Shown piece by piece: positions 54,681 to 62,969 of a stretch of DNA of 64,000 nt. Within the stretch, counting starts at the first letter, position 1. Each line of letters opens with the position of its first letter. Both the position numbers and the translations under genes were made by a program. Where the stretch lies: positions 868,001-932,000 of the forward strand of contig NZ_JAJKLK010000019.1 of NCBI RefSeq assembly GCF_020982545.1, given 5' to 3'. Under the pieces are notes generated by a model that saw only the letters and a program-made list of their open reading frames with translations, was not told where the DNA came from and did not search any database. The DNA comes from Streptomyces sp. MNU76 (GTDB lineage: Bacteria; Actinomycetota; Actinomycetes; Streptomycetales; Streptomycetaceae).

Positions 54681-55724
54681 ATGACCATGCTGGAGACCTC
54701 CGGACGACTGCTGAAACTGCTCGCCCTGCTGCAGAGCCACCGCGACCGCTCCGGCGCCGAACTCGCCGAGCAGCTCGGCGTCAGCCGACGCACCCTGCGC
54801 CGGGACATCGAGCGACTGCGTGATCTCGGCTACCCCGTGCACGCCGGCCGGGGGACCGCCGGCTACCGGCTCGGCGCCGGCGCGAGCCTGCCGCCCCTGC
54901 TGCTCGACGACGAGGAGGCCGTCGCGGTCGTGGTCGGACTGCGCACCGCCGCCGAGGGCACGGTCACCGGCATCGAGGAGGCCTCGCTGCGGGCCCTCAC
55001 CAAGCTGGAGCAGGTGCTGCCGTCCCGGCTGCGGCACCGGGTGACGACCCTGCACCACGCCACCGTCCGAGCGGGAGCGGCCCCCGCCCCCAAGGTCGCG
55101 CCGGACACCCTCATGGCCATCGCCGAAGCCTGCCGCCGCCACGAACGCCTCCGCTTCGACTACACCAGTCCGCACACCTCGGCCCCGGATCCCCGTACAC
55201 CGGAGCCCCGAGCCACGTCCCGAGCCACGTCCCGATCCACGCCCCCAACGGCGCCCCGCGTCCGCAGCGTCGAGCCGCACAGGCTCGTCAGCTTCGACCG
55301 CCACTGGTATCTCGTCGCCTGGGACATGGACCGCACGGACTGGCGGACCTTCCGAGTCGACCGTCTCGTGCCGCGCACCCCGACCGGACCACGCTTCGTC
55401 CCCCGCGCACTCCCCGAAGGTGACGCGGCGACCTATCTGGCCCACCGCCTCTCGTCCCGGGCCTGGCCCTTCCGGGCCACCGTCACCCTGCACGAGTCGG
55501 CCGCATCGGTCGGGGACCGGCTCTGGCCCGGCATGGGGGTGCTCGAACCGGTCGACGACGATCGCTGTCTGCTGCACCTGGGCGCCGAGACCCCGCGCGA
55601 CCTCGCCTGGATGATCACCTCGGTGGACGCCGACTTCACCCTCGACGCGTCCGCCCCACCCGAACTCGCCGAGGCCCTGCGCGCCCAGGCCACCCGGTCG
55701 CTGCGGGCGATCCGCCGCCCGTAG
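54681..55724 (+). CDS. HTH-WYL transcriptional regulator
   Basis: 347 residues. An N-terminal DeoR/HTH_11-type helix-turn-helix (RSGAELAEQLGVSRRTLRRDIERL) is followed by a WYL domain (VEPHRLVSFDRHWYLVAWD, then DWRTFRVDRL) that binds a ligand or nucleic acid, and a C-terminal domain ending DASAPPELAEALRAQATRSLR. It reads away from the epoxide hydrolase gene, the usual place for a specific regulator. Little space is left for a leader; translation may start at or near the transcript end. Confidence 0.9.
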   Translation: MTMLETSGRLLKLLALLQSHRDRSGAELAEQLGVSRRTLRRDIERLRDLGYPVHAGRGTAGYRLGAGASLPPLLLDDEEAVAVVVGLRTAAEGTVTGIEEASLRALTKLEQVLPSRLRHRVTTLHHATVRAGAAPAPKVAPDTLMAIAEACRRHERLRFDYTSPHTSAPDPRTPEPRATSRATSRSTPPTAPRVRSVEPHRLVSFDRHWYLVAWDMDRTDWRTFRVDRLVPRTPTGPRFVPRALPEGDAATYLAHRLSSRAWPFRATVTLHESAASVGDRLWPGMGVLEPVDDDRCLLHLGAETPRDLAWMITSVDADFTLDASAPPELAEALRAQATRSLRAIRRP

Positions 55725-55875
55725 GCCACCCCTCGCACCCAATTGGCCTCCGCCAGGAGTCGATCACTAGTCTGAGCGCCGATAAAGCGCACATAAGACG
55801 GTGGCCGGTTTTCGTGCAGCGCATCGCGAACCGTCCCGGTACGGCAGGGCTCACGAGCCCTACGGGGGAGCACAC

Positions 55876-56265
55876 ATGGGAGAACAGCGCAGGCGGCTGA
55901 GGTCCAGCACGGTCGTACTCGGTGGGATGGGCGTCGTCGCGGCGGCCCTGACCTCCTGCGGTTCCGATCCGGACCGCCGTTGCGTGGACCGCGACAGCTA
56001 CGACTACGCCAACGGCTACAAGATCATCGCCGACAAGAACTGCAACTCGGGCTCCAGCTCCTCGTCGTCGTTCGGCAAGAACCGCAAGAGCAACAGCAGC
56101 GGCAACCGCAGCCAGACCGGCTCGGTCGACGCCGCCTGGTACTACGACGCCGACGTCAGCGGCGGCCGCGCCGACTACGGCACCTTCAGCCGCAGCGAGG
56201 CCGTCGACCGGGACGGCTTCGGCTGCTCGGGCGACGGCGACGGCTCCGGTTCCAGCGGCGGCTGA
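55876..56265 (+). CDS. Lipoprotein of the YgiB type
   Basis: 129 residues. A lipobox (LTSC) follows STVVLGGMGVVAAA. The mature part has paired Cys residues (RRCVDRD, DKNCNSG, FGCSG), a run of Ser/Asn/Lys and a WYYDADVSGGRADYG segment. It precedes a glutathionylspermidine synthase-like gene by 21 nt. E. coli ygiB (DUF1190) and ygiC form the same arrangement, so the two are probably one functional unit. ATG at 55876 after GGGGGAG. Confidence 0.75.
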   Translation: MGEQRRRLRSSTVVLGGMGVVAAALTSCGSDPDRRCVDRDSYDYANGYKIIADKNCNSGSSSSSSFGKNRKSNSSGNRSQTGSVDAAWYYDADVSGGRADYGTFSRSEAVDRDGFGCSGDGDGSGSSGG

Positions 56266-56286
56266 CCCGGCGGGCGAGGCACCACC

Positions 56287-57471
56287 ATGGAACGCCGCAC
56301 CATCGAACCCCGACCGGGCTGGCAGGAGACCGTCGAGGAACAGGGGCTCATCTACCCGCTGACCCGCCACCCCGACGGCTCCCTGCGCCCGTACTGGGAC
56401 GAGAGCGCCTACTACGTCTTCTCGCTGCCCGAGGTCGAGGCTCTGGAGGAGGTCGTCGAGGAATTGCACGGCATGTGCCTCGCGGCGGCCGAACACATCG
56501 TGACCGAGGACCGCTTCGCCGATCTCGGCATCACCGACCCGCGCCTCGCCGGCCTCGTCGCCGAGGCGTGGCGCCGACGCGCCGAACTGCCGTCCGTCTA
56601 CGGCCGCTTCGACCTCCGCCACGACGGGACCGGCCCGGCCAAGATGCTGGAGTACAACGCCGACACCCCGACCTCGCTCGTCGAGGCGGCCAGCCCCCAG
56701 TGGTTCTGGATGGAGGAACGCTTCCCGGGCGCCGACCAGTGGAACTCCCTCCACGAACGCCTCGTCGACGCCTGGAAGAAGCAGTCCCCCCTCCTGCCGC
56801 CGGGCAGCCCCCTCTACTTCGCGCACTCCGCCGGCGACGAACTCGGCGAGGACCTGATGACGGTCGCCTATCTGAAGGAGACCGCCGAACAGGCCGGGCT
56901 CGCCACCGACTGGATCTCCATGGAGGACATCGGCTGGGACCGCCTCGCCGAACGCTTCGTCGACAAGAAGCTCCGCTTCATCCGCGGCATCTTCAAGCTC
57001 TACCCGTGGGAGTGGCTCACCACCGACCGCTTCGCCTCCCATGTCCTCGCCACCCTCGACAACGGCGGCGGCACCGGCACCACGATGTGGATCGAGCCCG
57101 CCTGGAAGATGCTCCTCAGCAACAAGGCCCTCCTGGCCGTCCTCTGGGAGCTGTACCCCGGCCACCCCAACCTCCTCCCCGCCTATCTCGACGGCCCCCG
57201 CGAACTGGCCGCCACCACCGGCTACGTCGCCAAACCCCTCCTCGGCCGCGAGGGCGCCGGGGTCACCCTGCACGCCCCGGGCACCGCCCCCGCACTCCGC
57301 GAAGAACCCTGCTGCTACCAGGAGTTGGCCCCCCTGCCCGCCTTCGACGGCAACCACGTCGTCCTCGGCGCCTGGGTCGTCGAGAACGGGTCCGCGGGCC
57401 TCGGCATCCGCGAGTCCTCGGGCCTGGTCACGGACGAGTACGCCCGCTTCCTCCCCCACGTCATCCTCTGA
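56287..57471 (+). CDS. Glutathionylspermidine synthase-like ATP-grasp protein (YgiC type)
   Basis: 394 residues. ATP-grasp family with the GSP synthase pattern: YWDESAYYVFS near the start, KMLEYNADTPTSLVEA in the first third, EPAWKMLLSNKALL and KPLLGREGAGVTL near the C-terminus. In E. coli GspS this domain joins glutathione to spermidine; the stand-alone YgiC-type proteins lack a known substrate. Actinobacteria do not make glutathione, so another peptide or amine is likely. Coupled to the upstream lipoprotein gene. Confidence 0.85.
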   Translation: MERRTIEPRPGWQETVEEQGLIYPLTRHPDGSLRPYWDESAYYVFSLPEVEALEEVVEELHGMCLAAAEHIVTEDRFADLGITDPRLAGLVAEAWRRRAELPSVYGRFDLRHDGTGPAKMLEYNADTPTSLVEAASPQWFWMEERFPGADQWNSLHERLVDAWKKQSPLLPPGSPLYFAHSAGDELGEDLMTVAYLKETAEQAGLATDWISMEDIGWDRLAERFVDKKLRFIRGIFKLYPWEWLTTDRFASHVLATLDNGGGTGTTMWIEPAWKMLLSNKALLAVLWELYPGHPNLLPAYLDGPRELAATTGYVAKPLLGREGAGVTLHAPGTAPALREEPCCYQELAPLPAFDGNHVVLGAWVVENGSAGLGIRESSGLVTDEYARFLPHVIL

Positions 57472-57555
57472 CCGACGGTCCCTCCTCCCGACTTCTCCCG
57501 ACTTCCCCCGTCGTTCGAATGGTGGACGTCCCGGCCCGCCGCGCCGGCCCGCCCG

Positions 57556-57561
57556 ATAGGG
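57556..57561 (+). promoter_or_regulatory. -10 box of glyA
   Basis: TAGGGT, about ten bases before the start of the ZTP riboswitch, giving a transcript that begins with the aptamer. Confidence 0.5.
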
Positions 57562-57565
57562 TGAG

Positions 57566-57650
57566 CGGTGGGCCGTGACTGGCGCGCTGGGATGGGACGG
57601 ACCATCGGGGAGCGGCCCGGGGAAGATGAGTGCCGTGCGCCTGGGCCGTA
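57566..57650 (+). promoter_or_regulatory. ZTP (pfl) riboswitch of glyA
   Basis: Conserved blocks are in order: GGGCCG-TGACTGGCG (57570-57584), GGGGAGCGGCCC (57607-57618; its end pairs with the first GGGCC) and CGCCTGGGC (57638-57646). This is the pfl motif that senses ZTP/ZMP, the alarmone of low 10-formyl-THF. Expression of glyA should rise when one-carbon units run short. Confidence 0.9.
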
Positions 57651-57684
57651 CCGTGAACGCTGAACGCAACGTCCGGAGGTCCCC

Positions 57685-59133
57685 ATGTCAGCCGAGCCCC
57701 TCTCCCACGAGTCCACCGCCTTCCGTGCCGCCCTCGATGTGATCCGCGCCGTCGAGCCGCGGGTGGCCGACGCCATCGGCCAGGAGGTCACCGACCAGCG
57801 CGAGATGCTCAAGCTGATCGCCTCCGAGAACTACGCCTCCCCGGCCACCCTCCTGGCCATGGGCAACTGGTTCAGCGACAAGTACGCCGAGGGCACCGTC
57901 GGCCGCCGCTTCTACGCCGGCTGTCGCAACGTCGACACCGTCGAGTCCCTCGCCGCCGAGCACGCCAGGGAACTCTTCGGCGCCCGCCACGCCTACGTCC
58001 AGCCGCACTCCGGCATCGACGCCAACCTGGTCGCCTTCTGGTCCGTCCTCGCCGACCGGATCGAGGTCCCCTTCCTGGAGAAGGCCGGCGCCCGCCAGGT
58101 CAACGACCTCTCCGACGCCGACTGGGCCGAACTCCGTCAGGCCTTCGGCAACCAGCGCATGCTCGGCATGTCCCTGGACGCCGGCGGCCACCTCACCCAC
58201 GGCTTCCGCCCGAACATTTCCGGCAAGATGTTCGACCAGCGCTCCTACGGCACCGACCCCGCCACCGGCCTCATCGACTACGACGCCCTGCGCACCTCCG
58301 CCCGCGACTTCAAGCCGCTGATCATCGTCGCCGGTTACTCCGCCTACCCCCGTCTCGTGAACTTCCGGATCATGCGCGAGATCGCCGACGAGGTCGGCGC
58401 CACGCTCATGGTGGACATGGCGCACTTCGCGGGCCTCGTCGCCGGCAAGGTCCTCACCGGCGACTTCGACCCCGTACCGCACGCCCAGATCGTCACCACG
58501 ACCACCCACAAGTCGCTGCGCGGCCCGCGCGGCGGCATGGTCCTGTGCGACGACTCCCTCAAGGACCAGGTCGACCGGGGCTGCCCGATGGTCCTCGGCG
58601 GTCCGCTCCCGCACGTCATGGCCGCCAAGGCAGTCGCCCTCGCCGAGGCCCGTCAGCCCGCCTTCCAGGACTACGCCCAGCGCATCGTCGACAACTCCCG
58701 TGCGCTGGCGGAAGGCCTGATGCGCCGGGGCGCCACCCTCGTGACCGGCGGCACCGACAACCACCTCAACCTGATCGACGTCGCCACCTCCTACGGTCTC
58801 ACCGGCCGTCAGGCCGAGGCCGCGCTGCTCGACTCCGGCATCGTCACCAACCGCAACGCCATCCCGGCCGACCCGAACGGCGCCTGGTACACCTCCGGCA
58901 TCCGCATCGGCACGCCCGCGCTGACCACCCGTGGGCTGGGCACGGCCGAGATGGACGAGGTCGCCGGCCTCATCGACCGCGTCCTCACCACCACCGAACC
59001 CGGCACCACCAAGTCCGGCGCCCCCTCCAAGGCCCAGCACGTCCTCGACGCGAAGGTCGCCGACGAGATCTCCCGTCGTGCCACCGACCTCGTCGCCGGC
59101 TTCCCGCTGTACCCGGAGATCGACCTCGGCTGA
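57685..59133 (+). CDS. glyA: Serine hydroxymethyltransferase
   Basis: 482 residues, longer than the usual 415-430, as in a known actinobacterial type. PLP-dependent; it converts serine and THF to glycine and methylene-THF, feeding FolD. Seen: LIASENYASPATL, GRRFYAGC, the Schiff-base Lys in TTTTHKSLRGPRGG, and the C-terminal RIGTPALTTRG. RBS CGGAGG before ATG 57685. Controlled by the ZTP riboswitch upstream. It links with purN, purH and folD in this window. Confidence 0.96.
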   Translation: MSAEPLSHESTAFRAALDVIRAVEPRVADAIGQEVTDQREMLKLIASENYASPATLLAMGNWFSDKYAEGTVGRRFYAGCRNVDTVESLAAEHARELFGARHAYVQPHSGIDANLVAFWSVLADRIEVPFLEKAGARQVNDLSDADWAELRQAFGNQRMLGMSLDAGGHLTHGFRPNISGKMFDQRSYGTDPATGLIDYDALRTSARDFKPLIIVAGYSAYPRLVNFRIMREIADEVGATLMVDMAHFAGLVAGKVLTGDFDPVPHAQIVTTTTHKSLRGPRGGMVLCDDSLKDQVDRGCPMVLGGPLPHVMAAKAVALAEARQPAFQDYAQRIVDNSRALAEGLMRRGATLVTGGTDNHLNLIDVATSYGLTGRQAEAALLDSGIVTNRNAIPADPNGAWYTSGIRIGTPALTTRGLGTAEMDEVAGLIDRVLTTTEPGTTKSGAPSKAQHVLDAKVADEISRRATDLVAGFPLYPEIDLG

Positions 59134-59180
59134 ACCGGCCGACCTTCTGGCTGCCACCGACCGCCTGCCGACCGCCGCCC

Positions 59181-59945
59181 TCAGGCGTCCAGCAGCTCCT
59201 GACGGGGCTCCCGCGGCGGCCCGGACCCGTTCCGGGCCGCCGCGCGGCGCAGCAGGAGCGTGGCGCCGCCGGAGCCGACGAGCAGGCCCAGCGCCAGGGC
59301 GGGTATCGCCCAGTGGGCGTGGCCGGCCAGACCGGGCGCGGTGGCCGCGGCCCTGGTGTCGGCGGTCGTCCCGGCGGCATCGGCCGCGGTTCCTCCCGCC
59401 GCCTCGCCGGAACGCGGCTCGTCCCGCACCGGGTCCCCAGGGGCCGGATCACCCTGGGCCGCGCCCAGGATTCCCAGGCCGTTGAGCAGCTTCCGCAGCT
59501 GGTCCGGCTGCTTCGCCCGGTGCCAGACGCCGGCGCCCGCGGCACCCGGATCCTCCTCGCCGACGACGAGCGTCGTGTGGATCCAGATGTCCTTGGTGTC
59601 CGGCGCGGCCGTGTAGACCCGGTCCAGCCGCCACGGCGTCACGTCGTGAATCATCCACGTCACGCTGACCATGTCACCGATCCGCTCTCCCCTATGTCCT
59701 CCCCCCCCACCGCGGGCCTCCTCCCGACCCCGGTCGAGCTCGCCGCCCGCGCGGGCGAGGAGCTTCTCCAGGTCGCCGTACTCGTCCTGTGTGCCGTACA
59801 GCGAAGCCGTCCGCTGGCTGGTCGGGGAGACCAGCAGCACACTGGTCGGTCCGCCCGCCACTGAGGGCTGAGCCCCCAGCAGCACCAGGGCGAACGCGGT
59901 CAGCACCCCGCCCACCGTCGCCGTCAGTTGTCGCAGTCCACGCAT
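59181..59945 (-). CDS. Type I membrane protein under the ECF promoter
   Basis: 254 residues. A signal peptide (VGGVLTAFALVLLGAQPSVA) is followed by an extracytoplasmic domain (TSVLLVSPTSQRTASLYG, then IGDMVSVTWMIHDVTPWRLDRVY), an Ala/Gly/Thr-rich stalk, a C-terminal membrane helix (WAIPALALGLLVGSGGATLLL) and a basic tail. No enzyme motif. Its leader carries the same promoter as the ECF sigma gene next door, making it a likely target of that sigma factor. Confidence 0.8.
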   Translation of the reverse strand: MRGLRQLTATVGGVLTAFALVLLGAQPSVAGGPTSVLLVSPTSQRTASLYGTQDEYGDLEKLLARAGGELDRGREEARGGGGGHRGERIGDMVSVTWMIHDVTPWRLDRVYTAAPDTKDIWIHTTLVVGEEDPGAAGAGVWHRAKQPDQLRKLLNGLGILGAAQGDPAPGDPVRDEPRSGEAAGGTAADAAGTTADTRAAATAPGLAGHAHWAIPALALGLLVGSGGATLLLRRAAARNGSGPPREPRQELLDA

Positions 59946-60001
59946 CCGACACCCCCCGATCGATCCCGGTGCGGTCCTCCCGCACTCGCGGTGTCATTCC
60001 T

Positions 60002-60033
60002 GGTACACCGCTCGGACCGCCGGGGTTCCCACC
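60002..60033 (-). promoter_or_regulatory. ECF sigma promoter of the type I membrane protein gene
   Basis: GGTGGGAACC (60033-60024), 14 nt, GGTGTACC (60009-60002) on the minus strand. Same blocks and same spacing as the promoter at 61560-61591 before the sigma gene. Confidence 0.8.
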
Positions 60034-60046
60034 CGGACCGGACCGA

Positions 60047-60856
60047 TCAGTCCAACGACTCCGCGATCTCCCGCGCCCGTGCCTTCGACTCCACGCCCTC
60101 CAGCCGCAGCGTGAACGCCTCGTCGTGGACCCACAGAAGGGTGGGCCCCGCCGTGCGCTCCGAGCGGGTGAGGCGGGAGCCGTCCTCGGAGGTCATCCAG
60201 AAGCGCAGCAGGTGCGGCTCGGGGAACCACAGCGCGTCGTGCGCGCCCTCCTTCAGCCCGACCCACTCGACGGCCTGCTCGCCCGCCACGGTCTTGCCGT
60301 ACTCGGGGGCCAGCCGGGCCGCGTACTCGTCGAGCCGGACGGTCCCTCCCCGCTCGTCCCAGCAGAGGGTGATCACGAAGCGGTCCTTCGGCGCACGCGT
60401 CACGGACACCGCGTCCGGAGGGCCCAGCGCCTTCGGTACGAGCGGAGCGAACCCCGCCCGCCGCCCGGCCTCGGCCAGCGGGACCGGCTCCGGGCAGCCG
60501 GGCACCCGCGCGCCCGGCGAAGGCGTCGCCGACGGGTCGTACCGCACCTCGACCCCGCCGAAGGAGAACCAGTCGGCCACCGCCGCCCGCACCGGAGGGG
60601 TGAGGACGAGGGCCGTGAGCAGCCCGCACAGCGCGGCGATCAGCGCGCGCCACCGCGTCCGCGCCCACCGGCGCACCGCCCGCAGCCGATCCCCGGCCCC
60701 CGGCGGTTCGGCCACCGGCGTCGGCACCCGCTCGGCCAGTATCTGCTGGAGAACCCGCTCGACCATGGTCTCGTCGCCGTCGCTCCCGGGCCGGTCCATC
60801 GCCCGCCCGAGCGCCCGCAGCTCCTGGGGCAACCGGACGTCACGCATGTCACGCAT
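60047..60856 (-). CDS. Putative anti-sigma factor (membrane protein)
   Basis: 269 residues. A cytoplasmic N-terminal part of 70 residues (ALGRAMDRPGSDGDETMVERVLQQ) is followed by one membrane helix (RALIAALCGLLTALVLTPPV) and an extracytoplasmic domain of 170 residues without a known fold. It lies 88 nt after the ECF sigma gene on the same strand, the normal position for its anti-sigma factor. It lacks the HxxxCxxC zinc motif of ZAS proteins. The start ATG at 60856 follows GGGGG. Confidence 0.72.
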   Translation of the reverse strand: MRDMRDVRLPQELRALGRAMDRPGSDGDETMVERVLQQILAERVPTPVAEPPGAGDRLRAVRRWARTRWRALIAALCGLLTALVLTPPVRAAVADWFSFGGVEVRYDPSATPSPGARVPGCPEPVPLAEAGRRAGFAPLVPKALGPPDAVSVTRAPKDRFVITLCWDERGGTVRLDEYAARLAPEYGKTVAGEQAVEWVGLKEGAHDALWFPEPHLLRFWMTSEDGSRLTRSERTAGPTLLWVHDEAFTLRLEGVESKARAREIAESLD

Positions 60857-60944
60857 GTCACCCCCGTGTTCCCGCCCTCCCGCGACCGCCCCCGGTCCTC
60901 GCCAGAACCACGCTCCCCGCCCTCGCCCGGCTCACGCACGCCCC

Positions 60945-61553
60945 TCACCCCTTCCCCTTCCGGCCCAGCGGTTCCCTCGGCTCGAACTCCGGCAGGAGGC
61001 GGCCCAGCTTGCGCAGGGCCCGGCTCAGACGGGACTTCACCGTGCCCCGGGGCCAGCCCAGGGCGGCCGCCGTCTCGGGCTCGTCCATCTCCAGCAGATA
61101 GCGGTACGTGACGACCAGCCGGTGTTCCTCGCTCAGCTTCTCCAAGGCGCCCAGGAGCGCGACACGCCGCTCTATCTCCAGCGCGGCGACCGCCGGGTCG
61201 GCCGAGGGAGGTATCAGCGGCTCGGCCTCCACGAAGGCGGCCTCCCGGTCGGCCAGCGAACGCTGGCGCCCCGCCGTCCGCACTGTGTTCCTCGTCTCAT
61301 TGGCCACGATCGACAGAAGCCACGGCCGGAACGCGGCACCGTCCCGGAAGCGGCCCAGTGAGCAGTACGCCTTGAAGAAGGCCTGCTGCACCACGTCCTC
61401 CGCGTCCGAACCGGCGCCGAGCGCCCGCGCCGCTCGCAGCGCGATGCCCGTGTGGGCACGCACCAGCTCCGCATAGGCCTCCGGCTCCCCGGCGCGTACG
61501 CGTGCGATCACCGCGGCCTCATCGACGATGCGGCCCCCTTCCCGCGTTCTCAC
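60945..61553 (-). CDS. ECF-type RNA polymerase sigma factor
   Basis: 202 residues. Region 2 (YAELVRAHTGIALRAARALG, then DAEDVVQQAFFKAYCSLGRF) and region 4 (ALEKLSEEHRLVVTYRYLLEM, ETAAALGWPRGTVKSRLSRAL) are both intact. The GTG start at 61553 lies only six bases after the promoter element GGTGTACC, so the mRNA should be leaderless. It appears to control itself and the gene at 59181. The signal passes through the downstream membrane anti-sigma candidate. Confidence 0.93.
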   Translation of the reverse strand: MRTREGGRIVDEAAVIARVRAGEPEAYAELVRAHTGIALRAARALGAGSDAEDVVQQAFFKAYCSLGRFRDGAAFRPWLLSIVANETRNTVRTAGRQRSLADREAAFVEAEPLIPPSADPAVAALEIERRVALLGALEKLSEEHRLVVTYRYLLEMDEPETAAALGWPRGTVKSRLSRALRKLGRLLPEFEPREPLGRKGKG

Positions 61554-61559
61554 AACATG

Positions 61560-61591
61560 GGTACACCGCCCGGACCGGATCGGTTCCCACC
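61560..61591 (-). promoter_or_regulatory. Autoregulatory ECF promoter
   Basis: GGTGGGAACC (61591-61582), 14 nt, GGTGTACC (61567-61560) on the minus strand. The -35 part (GGAACC) is typical for ECF factors, and the element is repeated at 60002-60033. Confidence 0.8.
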
Positions 61592-61653
61592 CGTGTCACA
61601 TCTGTTTCCGGTCGGTTCCGGAACGCCCCCCGACACCTGAGAGAATGGTGAGC

Positions 61654-62721
61654 ATGGCCTCTGACCGCCCACCCGTCGCCCACCACCGCCCTCAAACGGG
61701 GCGCTCCGCGCCGCTGCCTGGTCTGCGCGTGCTCTCCGGCATCCAGCCCACCGCCGGCTCGTTCCACCTCGGCAACTACCTCGGTGCCGTCCGCCAGTGG
61801 GTGGCCCTGCAGGAGTCCCACGACGCGTTCTACATGGTCGTCGACCTGCACGCGATCACCGTGGCGCAGGACCCCGCGGACCTGCGCGCCAACACCCGGC
61901 TCGCCGCCGCGCAGCTGCTCGCCGCCGGTCTCGACCCGGAGCGCTGCACGCTCTTCGTCCAGAGCCACGTCCCGGAGCACGCGCAGCTCGGCTGGGTCAT
62001 GAACTGCCTCACCGGCTTCGGCGAGGCCTCCCGCATGACCCAGTTCAAGGACAAGTCCGCCAAGCAGGGCGCCGACCGCGCGAGCGTCGGCCTCTTCACG
62101 TACCCGATCCTCCAGGTCGCGGACATCCTGCTCTACCAGGCGAACGAGGTGCCGGTCGGCGAGGACCAGCGCCAGCACATCGAGCTCACCCGGGACCTCG
62201 CCGAGCGCTTCAACGGCCGTTTCGGCGAGACCTTCACGATCCCGAAGCCGTACATCCTGAAGGAGACGGCGAAGATCTACGACCTCCAGGACCCCGCGAT
62301 CAAGATGAGCAAGTCGGCGTCGACCCCGAAGGGGTTGATCAACCTGCTCGACGATCCGAAGGTCACCGCGAAGAAGGTCAGGAGCGCCGTCACCGACACC
62401 GACACGGTGATCCGCTTCGACACCGCGGAGAAGCCGGGCGTCAGCAACCTGCTGAGCATCTACTCGACCCTGACGGGGGCGGGTATCGCGGAACTGGAGC
62501 AGAAGTACGTCGGCAAGGGCTACGGTGCGCTCAAGACGGACCTCGCCGAGGTCATGGTCGAGTTCGTGACGCTGTTCCGGGAGCGTACCCAGCAGTATCT
62601 GGACGACCCGGAGACGCTCGACTCGATCCTGGCCAAGGGGGCCGAGAAGGCGCGCGCCGTCGCGGCGGAGACGCTCGCCCAGGCGTACGACGCGGTGGGC
62701 TTCCTGCCCGCCAAGCACTGA
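61654..62721 (+). CDS. trpS: Tryptophanyl-tRNA synthetase
   Basis: 355 residues. Class I synthetase charging tRNA-Trp. The HIGH-like motif is GSFHLGNYLG and the KMSKS motif AIKMSKSAST; SGIQPTAGS and the tryptophan-pocket sequence VMNCLTGFGEASRMTQFKDK are typical. In-frame starts exist at 61645 and 61654; 61654 (MASDRPPV) fits the family best. No T-box or leader peptide is apparent. Confidence 0.96.
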   Translation: MASDRPPVAHHRPQTGRSAPLPGLRVLSGIQPTAGSFHLGNYLGAVRQWVALQESHDAFYMVVDLHAITVAQDPADLRANTRLAAAQLLAAGLDPERCTLFVQSHVPEHAQLGWVMNCLTGFGEASRMTQFKDKSAKQGADRASVGLFTYPILQVADILLYQANEVPVGEDQRQHIELTRDLAERFNGRFGETFTIPKPYILKETAKIYDLQDPAIKMSKSASTPKGLINLLDDPKVTAKKVRSAVTDTDTVIRFDTAEKPGVSNLLSIYSTLTGAGIAELEQKYVGKGYGALKTDLAEVMVEFVTLFRERTQQYLDDPETLDSILAKGAEKARAVAAETLAQAYDAVGFLPAKH

Positions 62722-62819
62722 GCCGCACCACCTCTGCCCCCGCGCGCCTGCCGCACCACCGACAGCGCCGCACATCACTCCCGCTGCGCCTGCCCGGAGG
62801 ACCGTCGTGGCCGTACAGT

Positions 62820-62925
62820 CGATAGCCGGTACGACCGACAGCGGTACGACGGGCGGTGGTACGACCGGCAGTCGGTACGACCGGTGGTCGGTTCGACGGA
62901 CCGCCGGTACGACGGACCGCGGCTG
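62820..62925 (+). repeat. Imperfect GGTACGACCGG-type tandem repeats
   Basis: Roughly nine copies of a 10-14-bp unit related to CGGTACGACCGG within the gene-free gap between trpS and the 2H phosphoesterase gene. Confidence 0.7.
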
Positions 62926-62969
62926 ACAAGGACTACGACAACTCGTATGACACGACGACAGGAGACGAC

